Assembly (NCBI GenBank): GCA_016217545.1
Contig: JACRHT010000017.1
Coordinates: 558,001 to 622,000 of the forward strand
Length of the DNA: 64,000 nt
Direction: 5' to 3'
From: Opitutia bacterium
GTDB lineage: Bacteria; Verrucomicrobiota; Verrucomicrobiia; Opitutales; Opitutaceae
This document shows, piece after piece, positions 56,023 to 64,000 of this stretch. How positions within the stretch are numbered: position 1 is the first letter of the stretch; each line of letters begins with the position of its first letter. The notes beneath the pieces were generated by a model. That model was not told where the DNA came from. It did not search any database and worked only from the letters and a program-made list of their open reading frames with translations. The translations under genes were made by a program, and so were the position numbers.

Positions 56023-58167
56023 ATGAAATCTCTGCTTCCGTCTCCGTCGAATTCGGAGGCCAAACGATGGCTTTTTCTCGCGGCCATCGCCGCGTGGCTG
56101 CTGCACCCGTTCGCGACCGGCCGGATGATAGGCACTGGTGACGCGCTCTGGTATGCGCAGATGCTGGCGGATTTCGTGGCGCAAATCCAAGCGGGGCATT
56201 TTCCGGTGTTTGTTGGCCAAACAGAGTGGGCTTGGAACGGCGCGGTGTATCCGTTGCGCGTCGCCCCGCTCTACCAGCACGCGGGCGCATTGATCGATCT
56301 GTTGACCCTGCATCACTTGGGGGTTTTTGCGCTGCAACACGCCATCGTGATTGTCAGTGGGGTGCTTGGGATCGTCTCCGCCTACCTCTGTCTCCGCGCG
56401 ATCGATCCCGCATCGCCGTGGCGTGCCGCCGGCCTCGCCACACTGTATTCCAGCTGCCCGGGAGTGCTCGGCACGATCTACACGCAAGATCTCTACATGA
56501 CGTGGATGGTGCTCCCTTTCCTGCCCATCGCGCTGCTCGCCACCGTTCGCTCCTACGAAAAGGACGATACGCTCGCTCAGCTGCTGCTGGCGACGGGACT
56601 GGCCGGCGCCTGGCTGGCCCACGCCCCCATCGCCCTCTGGCTGACGCTTATCGTCGGCGCCTTCCAAATAGTCCGACTTGTCGGCCTCCATCGCACCCCC
56701 AGCTCCTGGCGCAGGGCGGGGATTGGTGCGGGAGCATTTCTGTTGCTGGGATCCTACCCGTTTATCTCCGTCGCAATGCTGAAAGCTCCTGGCTCCGCCG
56801 CGGTTGTCGTCGGCCGCCTGGCCGACGATCAGCGGATAACTCAGGCCATCCGCGAGGTCTTCCCTCGCGTGCTCCAACCGCTGAGTGAGGCGGCGCGAGC
56901 ATTGAGCGATCTGCAACTCGGCTACGGTTGCTGGCTAGTCGCGGCCGTCGCCACGGCGCTATGCATCTGCTGGCCGGAGCGCACCGGTGAAGGTGCGCGC
57001 ATCCGACTGCTCACCGCGCTCCTGCTCTGCGCCGGCGCGATGCTGCTCGTGCTGTTGCTCCCCGTGCCGATTCTCACCGAGTGGCTCTGGGCGCACGTCC
57101 CGGGACCGATCAAGCGAATCACGTTCTACTGGCCCATGCATCGATTCTACCTGCTGCTTGCGATGATGTTCACCGTTTCTATGCAGCTCGCCGTCCGAGG
57201 ACTTGCCGCGCGCGGGCGGGCGCTCGTGCTCGCGCTCGTTGGGGTCGCGGTGGTGTGGAGTCTGTGGGAATCGCGGCAGCTCGTCCGCGCGGGAGGCGAG
57301 CGGACTGCTTCGCGTGCGATCAGCGAGCGCGCGCTGCGACCGGAAAACCGACTCTTGATGAATCACTCCTACGGCCTTTTCGCCGCGCTGCCCGAGTGTT
57401 TCACGAACGGTGTGGCGGATCCGCGAGCCGAGCTGCGGTTGCGCGACGCACGCAGCGGCGACACGCTTGAAGCGCGTGCTCCATCCGACGGCTTCATCGC
57501 CGCCACCGGGCACATCGACGCAAACCCCGGCATTCTGCGGCTCGACCAAGAGTTTACGCTAGAGCCGGGCTTTCGCTACGCACTCGATTTCCGGTTCGGT
57601 CCGCACGATTACACAGGCGTTCTGCAGCTCGCCGGCACGACTTTCTTCCGGGAATACCAGCTGCCGCACTCCGGCTCTCCGCGTGCCTTTGGCACTCTGC
57701 CGGGCAACTCGCCAACGCTGCCCCTTTGGACAACCGCGCGCGCGCCAGAGCGCATCGTGGTGCGTTTCATCCCCACTGGCGCCGATGCGAGACCTTCTAC
57801 CTTCTGCCAATTTGGCGAATGGCGCCTGCGCAAGCTCGACCCGGCAGCCGAGCCTGTGGAAATATTATCGTTTTCCCCGTTGCGTGTCCGCGTGCGCGCT
57901 AGCGCCGACGCTATATTGGCGACGCCGCGAATGGCTTTGCTTGGCTACCAAGCGCGAGTGGACGCCATGCCGACCCCGGTTATCCCGGCGGCAGACGGCA
58001 CGCTAAATATCCCCGTGCCGCAGGGCGAACATACGGTGGAATTGAGCTATCGGGCGCCTTTCGTCGTAAGCGCAGTTTACGGGGTCAGCTTGGTGAGCTG
58101 GCTCGCGCTGTTCGCAGCAGGGACCTGGGAATACCTGCGGCCACGCAACTTCGCGCCCCGAGGCTGA
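56023..58167 (+). CDS. Large multi-pass membrane protein, possible polysaccharide-related glycosyltransferase-like
   Basis: A 714-residue protein with about eleven membrane helices in the first 440 residues and a soluble, beta-rich C-terminal region (residues about 460-680) before a last helix (SAVYGVSLVSWLALFAAGTWEYL). The first outer loop after helix 1 contains GTGDALWYAQMLADF, a pattern of acidic residue placement that recalls GT-C glycosyltransferases or YfhO-type proteins. I cannot place it in a family with confidence. The frame is open from 55891; ATG 56023 (MKSLLPSPSNSEAKRW) is preferred because the helix follows. It is divergent from the MBOAT operon and ends 169 bases before IS fragments. 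Confidence 0.75.
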   Translation: MKSLLPSPSNSEAKRWLFLAAIAAWLLHPFATGRMIGTGDALWYAQMLADFVAQIQAGHFPVFVGQTEWAWNGAVYPLRVAPLYQHAGALIDLLTLHHLGVFALQHAIVIVSGVLGIVSAYLCLRAIDPASPWRAAGLATLYSSCPGVLGTIYTQDLYMTWMVLPFLPIALLATVRSYEKDDTLAQLLLATGLAGAWLAHAPIALWLTLIVGAFQIVRLVGLHRTPSSWRRAGIGAGAFLLLGSYPFISVAMLKAPGSAAVVVGRLADDQRITQAIREVFPRVLQPLSEAARALSDLQLGYGCWLVAAVATALCICWPERTGEGARIRLLTALLLCAGAMLLVLLLPVPILTEWLWAHVPGPIKRITFYWPMHRFYLLLAMMFTVSMQLAVRGLAARGRALVLALVGVAVVWSLWESRQLVRAGGERTASRAISERALRPENRLLMNHSYGLFAALPECFTNGVADPRAELRLRDARSGDTLEARAPSDGFIAATGHIDANPGILRLDQEFTLEPGFRYALDFRFGPHDYTGVLQLAGTTFFREYQLPHSGSPRAFGTLPGNSPTLPLWTTARAPERIVVRFIPTGADARPSTFCQFGEWRLRKLDPAAEPVEILSFSPLRVRVRASADAILATPRMALLGYQARVDAMPTPVIPAADGTLNIPVPQGEHTVELSYRAPFVVSAVYGVSLVSWLALFAAGTWEYLRPRNFAPRG

Positions 58168-58335
58168 ATCCCCTTTTCTGGCAATCCGCAAATTTGGTGG
58201 AATGAAGCGCCTTCAGCTGGTTGCTAAGGCAGGTCTTCAAAATGCAGTTTTGAGAAACGAGCGGTGCGGAAAGTGCTGACGAGGAGGCCATGATGCCGCG
58301 ACGACTGGGTGAGGGCTGCTGGACGGCGTCAAAAA

Positions 58336-59017
58336 ATGAACGCCGCGCTGACGGAAAATCGCGCAGTAGGCCTGATGGCGCAGCGCGGACGACCGCGGCA
58401 CGACGACGGTCCTTATGTCGAAGTGATGCTCTGGATCGCGCGCACGGGTAGTCCGCGGCGCGACTTGCCGGAACGTCTTCCGAACGGGAGAAGCGTCTAC
58501 ACCAAGTGGCGTCGTTGGCTGCATTGTCGGCTCTGGCCGAGGATCCTTTCGTGGTTGACCAACGACCATGATGCGGAGTCCTACACGATCGATGCCAGCT
58601 ACGTGCGAGTTCATGGCGACGGCGCACATGGACGAGGGGATGGGCGGCCCAAGCGATTGGACGTTCGAGAGGTGGACTCACCAGCAAGGTCCATCTGCTG
58701 ACCGGTGCCCTGAGCTATCCCGTGCACTTCGCAATCACTGGCGGCGAGCGCAACGACATCACCCAAGCGCCTGCTTTGCTGCCGCCTGGCACCGGCGCCC
58801 AAGTGCTCGCGGATCGGGGCTACGACGCGAACTGGTGGCGCTTGCCGGCCATCAACCTTTGATTTCGGGCGGCCTCAATCGCTTGATCCCTCCACCCTGC
58901 GACGACCATCTCTACCGGGCGCGCCACTTGGTCGAAAACACCTTCGCCACGCTTAAACGCTCTCGCCGCATCGCTACCCGCTACGGGCACACCGCTGTCG
59001 CCTGCGTCCGCTTCTAG
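58336..59017 (+). pseudogene. Degenerate IS5-family transposase
   Basis: Transposase sequence spread over three frames. The front reads MLWIARTGSPRRDLPERLPNG, SVYTKWRRWLHCRLWPRIL and IDASYVRVHG (first catalytic Asp). After a shift come SKVHLLTGALSYPVHFAITG and LADRGYDANWW (second Asp), ending in a stop. A last shift gives the catalytic Glu region ARHLVENTFATLKRSRRIATRYG. A deletion seems to have removed the loop between the second and third parts. At least two frameshifts and one stop make it nonfunctional. Ends are approximate; no terminal inverted repeats were found by eye. Confidence 0.85.
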
Positions 59018-59042
59018 CTCAGTGACTTTGAAGGCGCGCCCT

Positions 59043-59988
59043 AGCTGTGAGTCGTCAGGGCGTTGTCCTCCAGATGGAGCCTGGAGACAGGGTGGTTGGC
59101 GTTGCAGGGAACGGTGCGGTCGGTGCCAGTTGTATCTTTGCAGCCACAGAGGCAGTGCCGCGGTGCGTTCGTTGGAGTTTTGATAGGATCAGGCGTAGGC
59201 CCACTCGCGCAAAGCGGAATGGATAAAGCGTTCGTCTTTGCCGTTGGCCTTGGGGTGTAGGGCTGCGTGAACAGATGCTTGAGGCCGAGCTGCGTGCAGG
59301 CCTTGCGGAAGGCGGAGGATCGGTAGCAGCTGCCGTTGTCGGTCATGATTCGCTGCACGGCGACGCCGAGCGCGTGGTAATGGGCGACGACGGACGCAAG
59401 GAACTCGATGGCGGTGTGTTTGCGCTCGTTCGGGGGCGGCGTGGCTGAAGCGGGAGTGGTCGTCGACGCGGATCTGTAGACATTCCCAGCCCGCCCCAGG
59501 GACCTGGGCGCGGCGATCGCCGGTGAGCCGATGGCTGGGCCGCTCGATGCGACCGAGCTTCTTGGTGTCTAAGTGGAGCAACTCTCCGGAGTGCTCCCGT
59601 TCGTAGCGAATGGCCGGAAGTGGTCGCGGACCTGGTCGATGGCCGCGCAGGATCCGGCTGAGCGCCGCTTCCGACAAGCCGGTGCGCTCGCTGATCTCGG
59701 CCTAGGTCAACTCCTGCTCCCGCCAACGCCAGGCTTCGCGGCGCGGGCCTTCGGCGATCCTTTCCGGCTGCTCGCCGGCCGCGAGGAGCGGTTCCGCAGC
59801 CGCGCCGCGCCGTCGGCCTCTAAGCGGTTCATCCACTTGCGCGCGGTCTTGGCACAGACGCTGAAGGCGGCAGCTGCCGCCTTCAGCGTCTGCTTCTCCA
59901 CTAAACCCAAGCGCACGATGTCTTCTCGACTACGCAGGGTGGTCCGAGCATTGGCGTGCATGTCCTTCTGGCGCCTCCTGAGTTGCAT
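59043..59988 (-). pseudogene. Broken IS481-family transposase
   Basis: Starts at 59988 (MQLRRRQKDMHANARTTLRS, behind GAGGAG). The HTH (LKAAAAAFSVCAKTARKWMNRLEADGAARL) runs into a frameshift. Then come LSEAALSRILRGHRPGPRP and the integrase core LLHLDTKKLGRIERPSHRLTGDRR, which shifts again after VDDHSRF. The second Asp region, MTDNGSCYRSSAFRKAC, is readable in a third frame. REWAYA is followed by a TGA where an Arg codon is expected, after which NERTAALPLWLQRYNWHRPHRSL continues in the same frame to about 59043. An extra TAG occurs at 59702-59704. Dead copy with multiple lesions. Confidence 0.85.
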
Positions 59989-60053
59989 GTCTCCTCTTCC
60001 AACCCATCTCTCTCTGCTCCGCACCCGAGGGGCAACCTCCTGAAAGTTCACAG

Positions 60054-60413
60054 CTAGTCGACGGCGTGGTTGTGCGCGGCGAGCTTCCGCACATCGTCGC
60101 CGCACACGACCACGCCGTCGGACAAACGGACCTCGATGCTTGCAGCGGCCGGCGTCGGCGGCATTTGCACCTGCACAAACCGCATCGCGCCTTGCCGCGG
60201 CGCCGCCACGCACAACTCTCCCTTCGCCGCCTTCTGCGCCCAGTGCGCAAACGTCGAGTAGCGCAGCTCCTCCCGCCTCGCGAACGCCATCTGGTTCAAG
60301 CCGCTTTCGCGATACGCCCGCACGTAATCGTCGCGCTGAGCCACAGACATCCGTCGCCGCCCACGCGAATCGCGCCCTCCCTCATCGACTACTTCCGCCA
60401 CAATCGTTCCCAT
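60054..60413 (-). CDS. IS66-type accessory protein TnpA, remnant
   Basis: A 119-residue frame with the helix-turn-helix of IS66 OrfA proteins: RRRMSVAQRDDYVRAYRESGLNQMAFARREELRYSTFAHWAQKA, and a C-terminal VEVRLSDGVVV-like strand (IEVRLSDGVVVCGDDV). It appears intact, but the IS66 OrfB and transposase genes that normally follow are absent, so it is a left-over fragment of a larger element. Its position directly next to the broken IS481 copy suggests nested insertions. No terminal inverted repeats were identified. Confidence 0.75.
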   Translation of the reverse strand: MGTIVAEVVDEGGRDSRGRRRMSVAQRDDYVRAYRESGLNQMAFARREELRYSTFAHWAQKAAKGELCVAAPRQGAMRFVQVQMPPTPAAASIEVRLSDGVVVCGDDVRKLAAHNHAVD

Positions 60414-60704
60414 CCCGCCACCTTACCGACCTCACCTCGCTCCGAATGGGAGGACGCCGGGCGGGCGCTTGCACGCGTCTCCCGCGCATGAACAACCAAG
60501 ACGACTTCGCGGCGCTGACCCCCGCTCGTTGGTATGTCTCGTAGTTGTGGCTACTACCACCCGTCAACGTGAACGCCCGGCGGACGCACAGGTGACAAAC
60601 GCCGCAGCCGGCGGCCGCGTGATCTGGGCGAGGCAAAACGGCTCCATCGCCAGCTACATCGGCCAGCCCCCCTTGGACCTTGCGCAACTAAACCGCCAGC
60701 ACAC
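60414..60704. other. 291-base gap without recognisable gene
   Basis: Between the IS66 fragment and the acyltransferase stop. Open frames here are short and compositionally unlike the neighbours. It probably contains the outer end of the IS66-type insertion and the downstream region of the acyltransferase operon. I see no promoter, hairpin or repeat worth naming. Confidence 0.4.
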
Positions 60705-61982
60705 TCACGGGGTCCGCTCGCTGCGCCGCGCCAACCAAGTGAACGGCGCCACAAGCCAACGGGTCTCGCCAAGACGCTGCAAGACACTGCGACACCATGC
60801 GCGAGCGGGGTTCTCGATCTTTTCGAAAAGCACGCGCGCGGTGAGGATAATCAGCCCAATCGTGACAACCGCCCGCAGGGCGGCCAACGGCCCGCTCACC
60901 GCCTCGACGCGGAAGCGATTGTAGAATACAATATGGATTAGATAAATAGAGTAGCTAGCCTCGCCCGCCCATACGAAGGGGCGCCATGCGAATGCACGAC
61001 CGAGGATTCCGTCCTGCAATCGAGCGCCGCCAAAGATCAGCACGGCCACCGCCGGCAAATACCCCACGGCGCGGTGATAGGCGAGTTCCCATTCCCAGCG
61101 CCACGTCATCGGCAACATGCTCAGAAGAATCAGCCCAGCGGCGGTGAACATCGCCGCCGTCGCGCCGATCCTTTCCGACCGGGTCGGGCCCCGCTCCACC
61201 AATCCCATGAACAGATGGGCCGCGAGCGCTCCGATGGTGAACTCCGCAAAGCGGAGGTAGGGCGACAGGAAGACGAACCAAAGCCAGAACGAATGAGTGG
61301 GATTGTAGGCGCTCCCCGCCTGCTCTCCGAAATGCGCGACACCCCACTGGTCCACCACTTCGCTGTGATTATGGAACCAGCACACGCCCAGCGACAGAAT
61401 CGCCACGCCGACAAAAAGCTTCCCCACACGCATGCGCACCGACTCACTCGGACGCAACAGAGCGTGCAGGAGCGCAGGGTAAAACAGATACATCAGGAAC
61501 TCCGTGCTGATCGACCACGTGATGCTCGCGTTCTGAAATGCATAGGCAAGGGACAAGGACGAATCCAAGCGCTGATAGAACCACGTTTGACTGAACGTGA
61601 GAAAAGCCGGCAGGGCCCGTAGATGAGCGTTCGCTGTGGCCGGATCGGCCCGCCAAATGTATTCCTCGGTCAGAAATTCGAACGCGATAAACACAAACAG
61701 TAGCGGATAGAGCCGCGCGATGCGCGCCGAAATGAAACCGTAAAGGCTGGACGCCGAGAACCGTTCGAGACTGGCGGAATAATTGTAGTGAATGATGAAG
61801 CCGCTCAATACGAAGAACAGATTCATGCCCAAAACACCGCACGCCGCGAGGCCTCCCGCCGTCCACGGGAAAACGCGCGCCGGGGCGATCCCCAGCAGCA
61901 GGTGGTTCAAGACGATGCAGCCGGCCGCGAAGAAACGCAGGCCGGTCAGCGAGGGAATGTCCGCGCGGGGAATCTTCTTCAC
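60705..61982 (-). CDS. Acyltransferase 3 (OafA-like) membrane protein
   Basis: A 425-residue member of the acyltransferase-3 family, which O-acylates surface sugars from the cytoplasmic or periplasmic face. About ten helices. The N-terminal motif LTGLRFFAAGCIVLNHLLLG contains the conserved His, and GMNLFFVLSGFIIHYNY, RIARLYPL and WAGEASYSIYLIHIV follow the family. The start is a GTG at 61980-61982 with AAGGAGG four bases upstream, and it overlaps the stop of the preceding acyltransferase gene (GTGA). Specificity cannot be read. Coupled translation with its neighbour suggests both act on one polymer. Confidence 0.9.
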   Translation of the reverse strand: MKKIPRADIPSLTGLRFFAAGCIVLNHLLLGIAPARVFPWTAGGLAACGVLGMNLFFVLSGFIIHYNYSASLERFSASSLYGFISARIARLYPLLFVFIAFEFLTEEYIWRADPATANAHLRALPAFLTFSQTWFYQRLDSSLSLAYAFQNASITWSISTEFLMYLFYPALLHALLRPSESVRMRVGKLFVGVAILSLGVCWFHNHSEVVDQWGVAHFGEQAGSAYNPTHSFWLWFVFLSPYLRFAEFTIGALAAHLFMGLVERGPTRSERIGATAAMFTAAGLILLSMLPMTWRWEWELAYHRAVGYLPAVAVLIFGGARLQDGILGRAFAWRPFVWAGEASYSIYLIHIVFYNRFRVEAVSGPLAALRAVVTIGLIILTARVLFEKIENPARAWCRSVLQRLGETRWLVAPFTWLARRSERTP

Positions 61983-63169
61983 GCATCCTCCTTTTCACTG
62001 CGGAGCGGACCGAGCCAGGACGGCGTGCTTCGCCACCACAGCTCCCACAAGCCGTAGCTGGTCACGACCACGAAGGCCGTGAGCATCGTGAGCCGGCCGG
62101 CAATGAACCACGCATCCCGCGACGACACGTCTAGAAGCGGCGGCAACGCGTAGGCGTTGAACCAGAACATGTGCGAGATCCAGAGGATGTATCCCGAAAG
62201 CGGCAGCTGGACCCAAGTCGTGCGCGTGATCGTCGACGCCCCTGCGGCCCACGCCAAAAGAACCAAGCCGCAAGCGAGACAATCGTATCGGAATGCCGGG
62301 GCGACGAGATTGGACGGCGCAACGGCCACCGCATACGACACCAAGCCGGTGGCCACCAACACGACGCCGGCTACCACCGCCCCCTTTCTGGCCGCCGGGC
62401 CGCCGGCGCGACAAACCTGCGCCAGCATCACCCCAATCAAAAATTCGAAAGCGCGGAAATACGGTGCGTAAAACGTCAGCCATTTGAGCGCGGAATAGAC
62501 TGGCAAGGTCTCCGGCGACACGGCGCGAGCGCCGAAAATCTCGCCGGCCGCGGCGAGCACCGCCGGCTGGTGCATGGTCACCCACGAGAATGCCCCCCAC
62601 TGCATTGCCGCGAGCGCGACTCCTGCCGCGATCGCCCCACCGCGGCCGAGAATCCGGGCCGAGGGAAAGACCAGCAGGTAGAGCAGATACAGGAAGAGCA
62701 GATCGCTCGCGAGCCAGGCGAGATTTGCAGCATCCCACGGAAACATCGTCGTAGCGTTGCCCATCGTGGCGAAAGTCCACGACTGCGTCAGAGTCGCGAA
62801 AGCAGGCAGCGCTATAGCGACGGACCCGGCGCGTGTCTCCACTGCCGTCGATCCGGCAAATAGATCCATCGCTACCACCAACATGACCGGCGGTCCCAGC
62901 ACCCAGAGTCGGCGGGCGAGGAACATCGCCATTCGTCCCTTTGATCCCCAATCGAGCCAGGCGGCATATCGCCAGTGCAGGATGAAGCCGCTCGAGACAA
63001 AGAGAAAAGTGATGCCGGCGCGGGCCGGCTCGACATAGACAGCGGGCCCGAAAAGCGGGGACGGCAGATGCAACAGCGTCGACGAGAAATGATTGAGCAT
63101 CACGGTCAACACCGCCGCATAACGCAGCCAATCCAAGGTTCGGAAGCGCAAGGCAGGTTCCACGGTCAC
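61979..63169 (-). CDS. Second acyltransferase 3-family membrane protein
   Basis: A 396-residue membrane protein of the acyltransferase-3 type, more divergent than its neighbour: FRTLDWLRYAAVLTVMLNHFSS with the conserved His, AGITFLFVSSGFILHWRY, LARRLWVLGPPVM, then a C-terminal SGYILWISHMFWFNAY. Three clustered GTGs could start it (63172, 63169, 63163); 63169 overlaps the preceding stop as GTGA, the same arrangement used by the next gene, so I choose it. Substrate not evident. Similarity to the first copy is only family-level, so not a recent duplication. Confidence 0.87.
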   Translation of the reverse strand: MTVEPALRFRTLDWLRYAAVLTVMLNHFSSTLLHLPSPLFGPAVYVEPARAGITFLFVSSGFILHWRYAAWLDWGSKGRMAMFLARRLWVLGPPVMLVVAMDLFAGSTAVETRAGSVAIALPAFATLTQSWTFATMGNATTMFPWDAANLAWLASDLLFLYLLYLLVFPSARILGRGGAIAAGVALAAMQWGAFSWVTMHQPAVLAAAGEIFGARAVSPETLPVYSALKWLTFYAPYFRAFEFLIGVMLAQVCRAGGPAARKGAVVAGVVLVATGLVSYAVAVAPSNLVAPAFRYDCLACGLVLLAWAAGASTITRTTWVQLPLSGYILWISHMFWFNAYALPPLLDVSSRDAWFIAGRLTMLTAFVVVTSYGLWELWWRSTPSWLGPLRSEKEDA

Positions 63170-63654
63170 CACGTCGCTGCCCCTGCGGTCCAGTAGCCGT
63201 AAGCCCAAGTCGTCCGCCGCGGATCGGCAAGCGATGGCGTGCGCGCCACTACGAGCGCGCAGTCCTCCGGGCCATGAGCGATGATTTTGTAGTCTTTGCC
63301 GTCGGAAGTGTAGAGATATTGCTGCGCAGATTCGTGGCTGCCGCGGGGATCCTCTGGCAAGCGGCTAAGATACTGCGGGACCAGCCCGGGAATCCAGGCG
63401 GGATTGTGTTTTCCGTCCGACCAAGCGGACACGAAGGAAGCCGCCGGGTAGGCTTGGTGGTCGCGGCGATAGGCCTCCAGCGCTTCGCGAATTCGGGCCA
63501 AATCACGCAAACGGATCTCCGCGAACGAGGCTGGCGCGCAAAGGCGCACCAACACGCCCAACGTAACAAGTATCAGCAGGGCAATCACACTGCGTCTTTC
63601 GCGACCCGCATGGTCTTGCCACTGGTCTTCCGAGGGGGATTTCGAAGGGGTCAT
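63166..63654 (-). CDS. GspG-like pseudopilin-related protein without prepilin signal
   Basis: A 162-residue protein with one membrane helix (residues about 22-40, SVIALLILVTLGVLVRLC) followed by a globular part: RDLARIREALEAYRRDHQAYPAASF, WIPGLVPQYLSRLPEDPRGSHESAQQYLYTSDGKDYKII. This is the C-terminal pattern of the major type II pseudopilin GspG (Y-x-x-D-x-x-x-YP, LP-x-DP, YxYxSDGxxY). The usual N-terminal prepilin cleavage site (G-FTLxE) is absent. It therefore probably does not polymerise through that route. Its start overlaps the upstream frame (ATGA), tying it to the polysaccharide cluster. Role unclear. Confidence 0.75.
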   Translation of the reverse strand: MTPSKSPSEDQWQDHAGRERRSVIALLILVTLGVLVRLCAPASFAEIRLRDLARIREALEAYRRDHQAYPAASFVSAWSDGKHNPAWIPGLVPQYLSRLPEDPRGSHESAQQYLYTSDGKDYKIIAHGPEDCALVVARTPSLADPRRTTWAYGYWTAGAATW

Positions 63655-64000
63655 TTTTCGGGTCGCCTTTCTAAGAGTTCGGATTGAAGCGTCGCCAGCG
63701 CTTTCTGGCGCTCGACCAGCTTACCGCTCACTTCCTGAATTGCCCGATTCACTTTGGTCAACCGTTGCTGAAGAGCGATCATCTCGTTAGAACGAGTATC
63801 GAAACGCTCCACAATCCACATCTTCAGCAACCGGTTCGAGATCTGGGGAACCCTATCTTGCTCCACCCCGCCGATCGCGACCGGCGCACCTAAATCTGGA
63901 GCTCGTTCAGGGGGGGGCGGTTGAATCGACTCCAAAGCCGCCGACTTCTGCATCGAGAGCTGTGCCCGGACCGACGCCAGCGCGCTCCCCGCCGCCGAGT
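63651..64000 (-). CDS. Coiled-coil protein, partial at the right edge
   Basis: At least 115 residues, open without a stop to the window edge. An internal ATG at 63953 is possible, but 15 further codons upstream are open, so a longer protein is more likely. The visible part has a proline-rich stretch (IQPPPPERAPDL), then KMWIVERFDTRSNEMIALQQ and a strongly predicted coiled coil (RLTKVNRAIQEVSGKLVERQKALATLQSELLERR) at the C-terminus. It may be the tail of a chain-length determinant or other envelope protein. It overlaps the pseudopilin-like gene by ATGA. Confidence 0.6.
   Translation of the reverse strand, partial: SAAGSALASVRAQLSMQKSAALESIQPPPPERAPDLGAPVAIGGVEQDRVPQISNRLLKMWIVERFDTRSNEMIALQQRLTKVNRAIQEVSGKLVERQKALATLQSELLERRPEK

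Overview
The window looks like chromosomal DNA of a GC-rich Gram-negative bacterium, most probably a verrucomicrobium of the Opitutaceae type. This is inferred from combined content: a complete Alternative Complex III operon, Gld-like ABC genes, a PEP-CTERM protein, Kdo synthesis, many short intergenic inverted repeats and strong C/G third-position bias. No marker gene such as 16S rRNA is present, so the assignment is not proven.

Layout. 1-2.1 kb: leuD and leuC (minus), divergent from a LysR regulator. 3-6.2 kb: a secreted protein of unknown function, tRNA-Leu(CAA), a remarkable secreted ubiquitin-fold/PEP-CTERM protein, and rsmE. 6.2-9.4 kb (minus): a lipoyl/E3-binding protein without a catalytic domain, kdsA and pyrG. 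9.5-13.2 kb: a DUF6941-like gene, a PfkB kinase, two tandem paralogous secreted proteins and birA. 13.3-21.7 kb: a Gld-like ABC ATPase, permease, GldG-like protein, DUF4340 protein and a large AsmA-like protein. 21.8-29.6 kb: two hybrid histidine kinases flanking a secreted unknown and a sulfatase-fold protein that has lost key catalytic residues. 29.8-37.2 kb: small membrane protein, single-domain asparaginase, cheD behind a sigma-28-like promoter, a PQQ-type beta-propeller, tspO, a serine beta-lactamase-like hydrolase, a hemolysin III family protein and a MetR-like LysR regulator.

37.3-48.5 kb is one long minus-strand respiratory operon, actABCDEF followed by a small membrane protein, a cbb3 subunit-I-like protein, a FixO-like cytochrome and a further cytochrome c, ending at a strong terminator. 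The subunit-I-like protein lacks all six histidine metal ligands expected of a heme-copper oxidase. Quinol oxidised by ACIII must therefore reach oxygen through an oxidase encoded elsewhere, and this protein probably acts as a scaffold or has another role.

48.8-64 kb is a surface-polysaccharide/export region. A minus-strand operon encodes an MBOAT acyltransferase, an SGNH-type partner, a 55-residue DUF5989-like membrane protein, a TolC-type channel, a membrane fusion protein, and an ABC permease and ATPase (DevBCA/MacB-like exporter). A divergent gene encodes a large multi-pass membrane protein. A graveyard of broken IS5, IS481 and IS66 elements separates these from a second cluster with two OafA-type acyltransferases, a pseudopilin-like protein and a partial coiled-coil protein running off the right edge. 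Apart from gaps noted in the list, no intergenic stretch exceeds about 300 bases.
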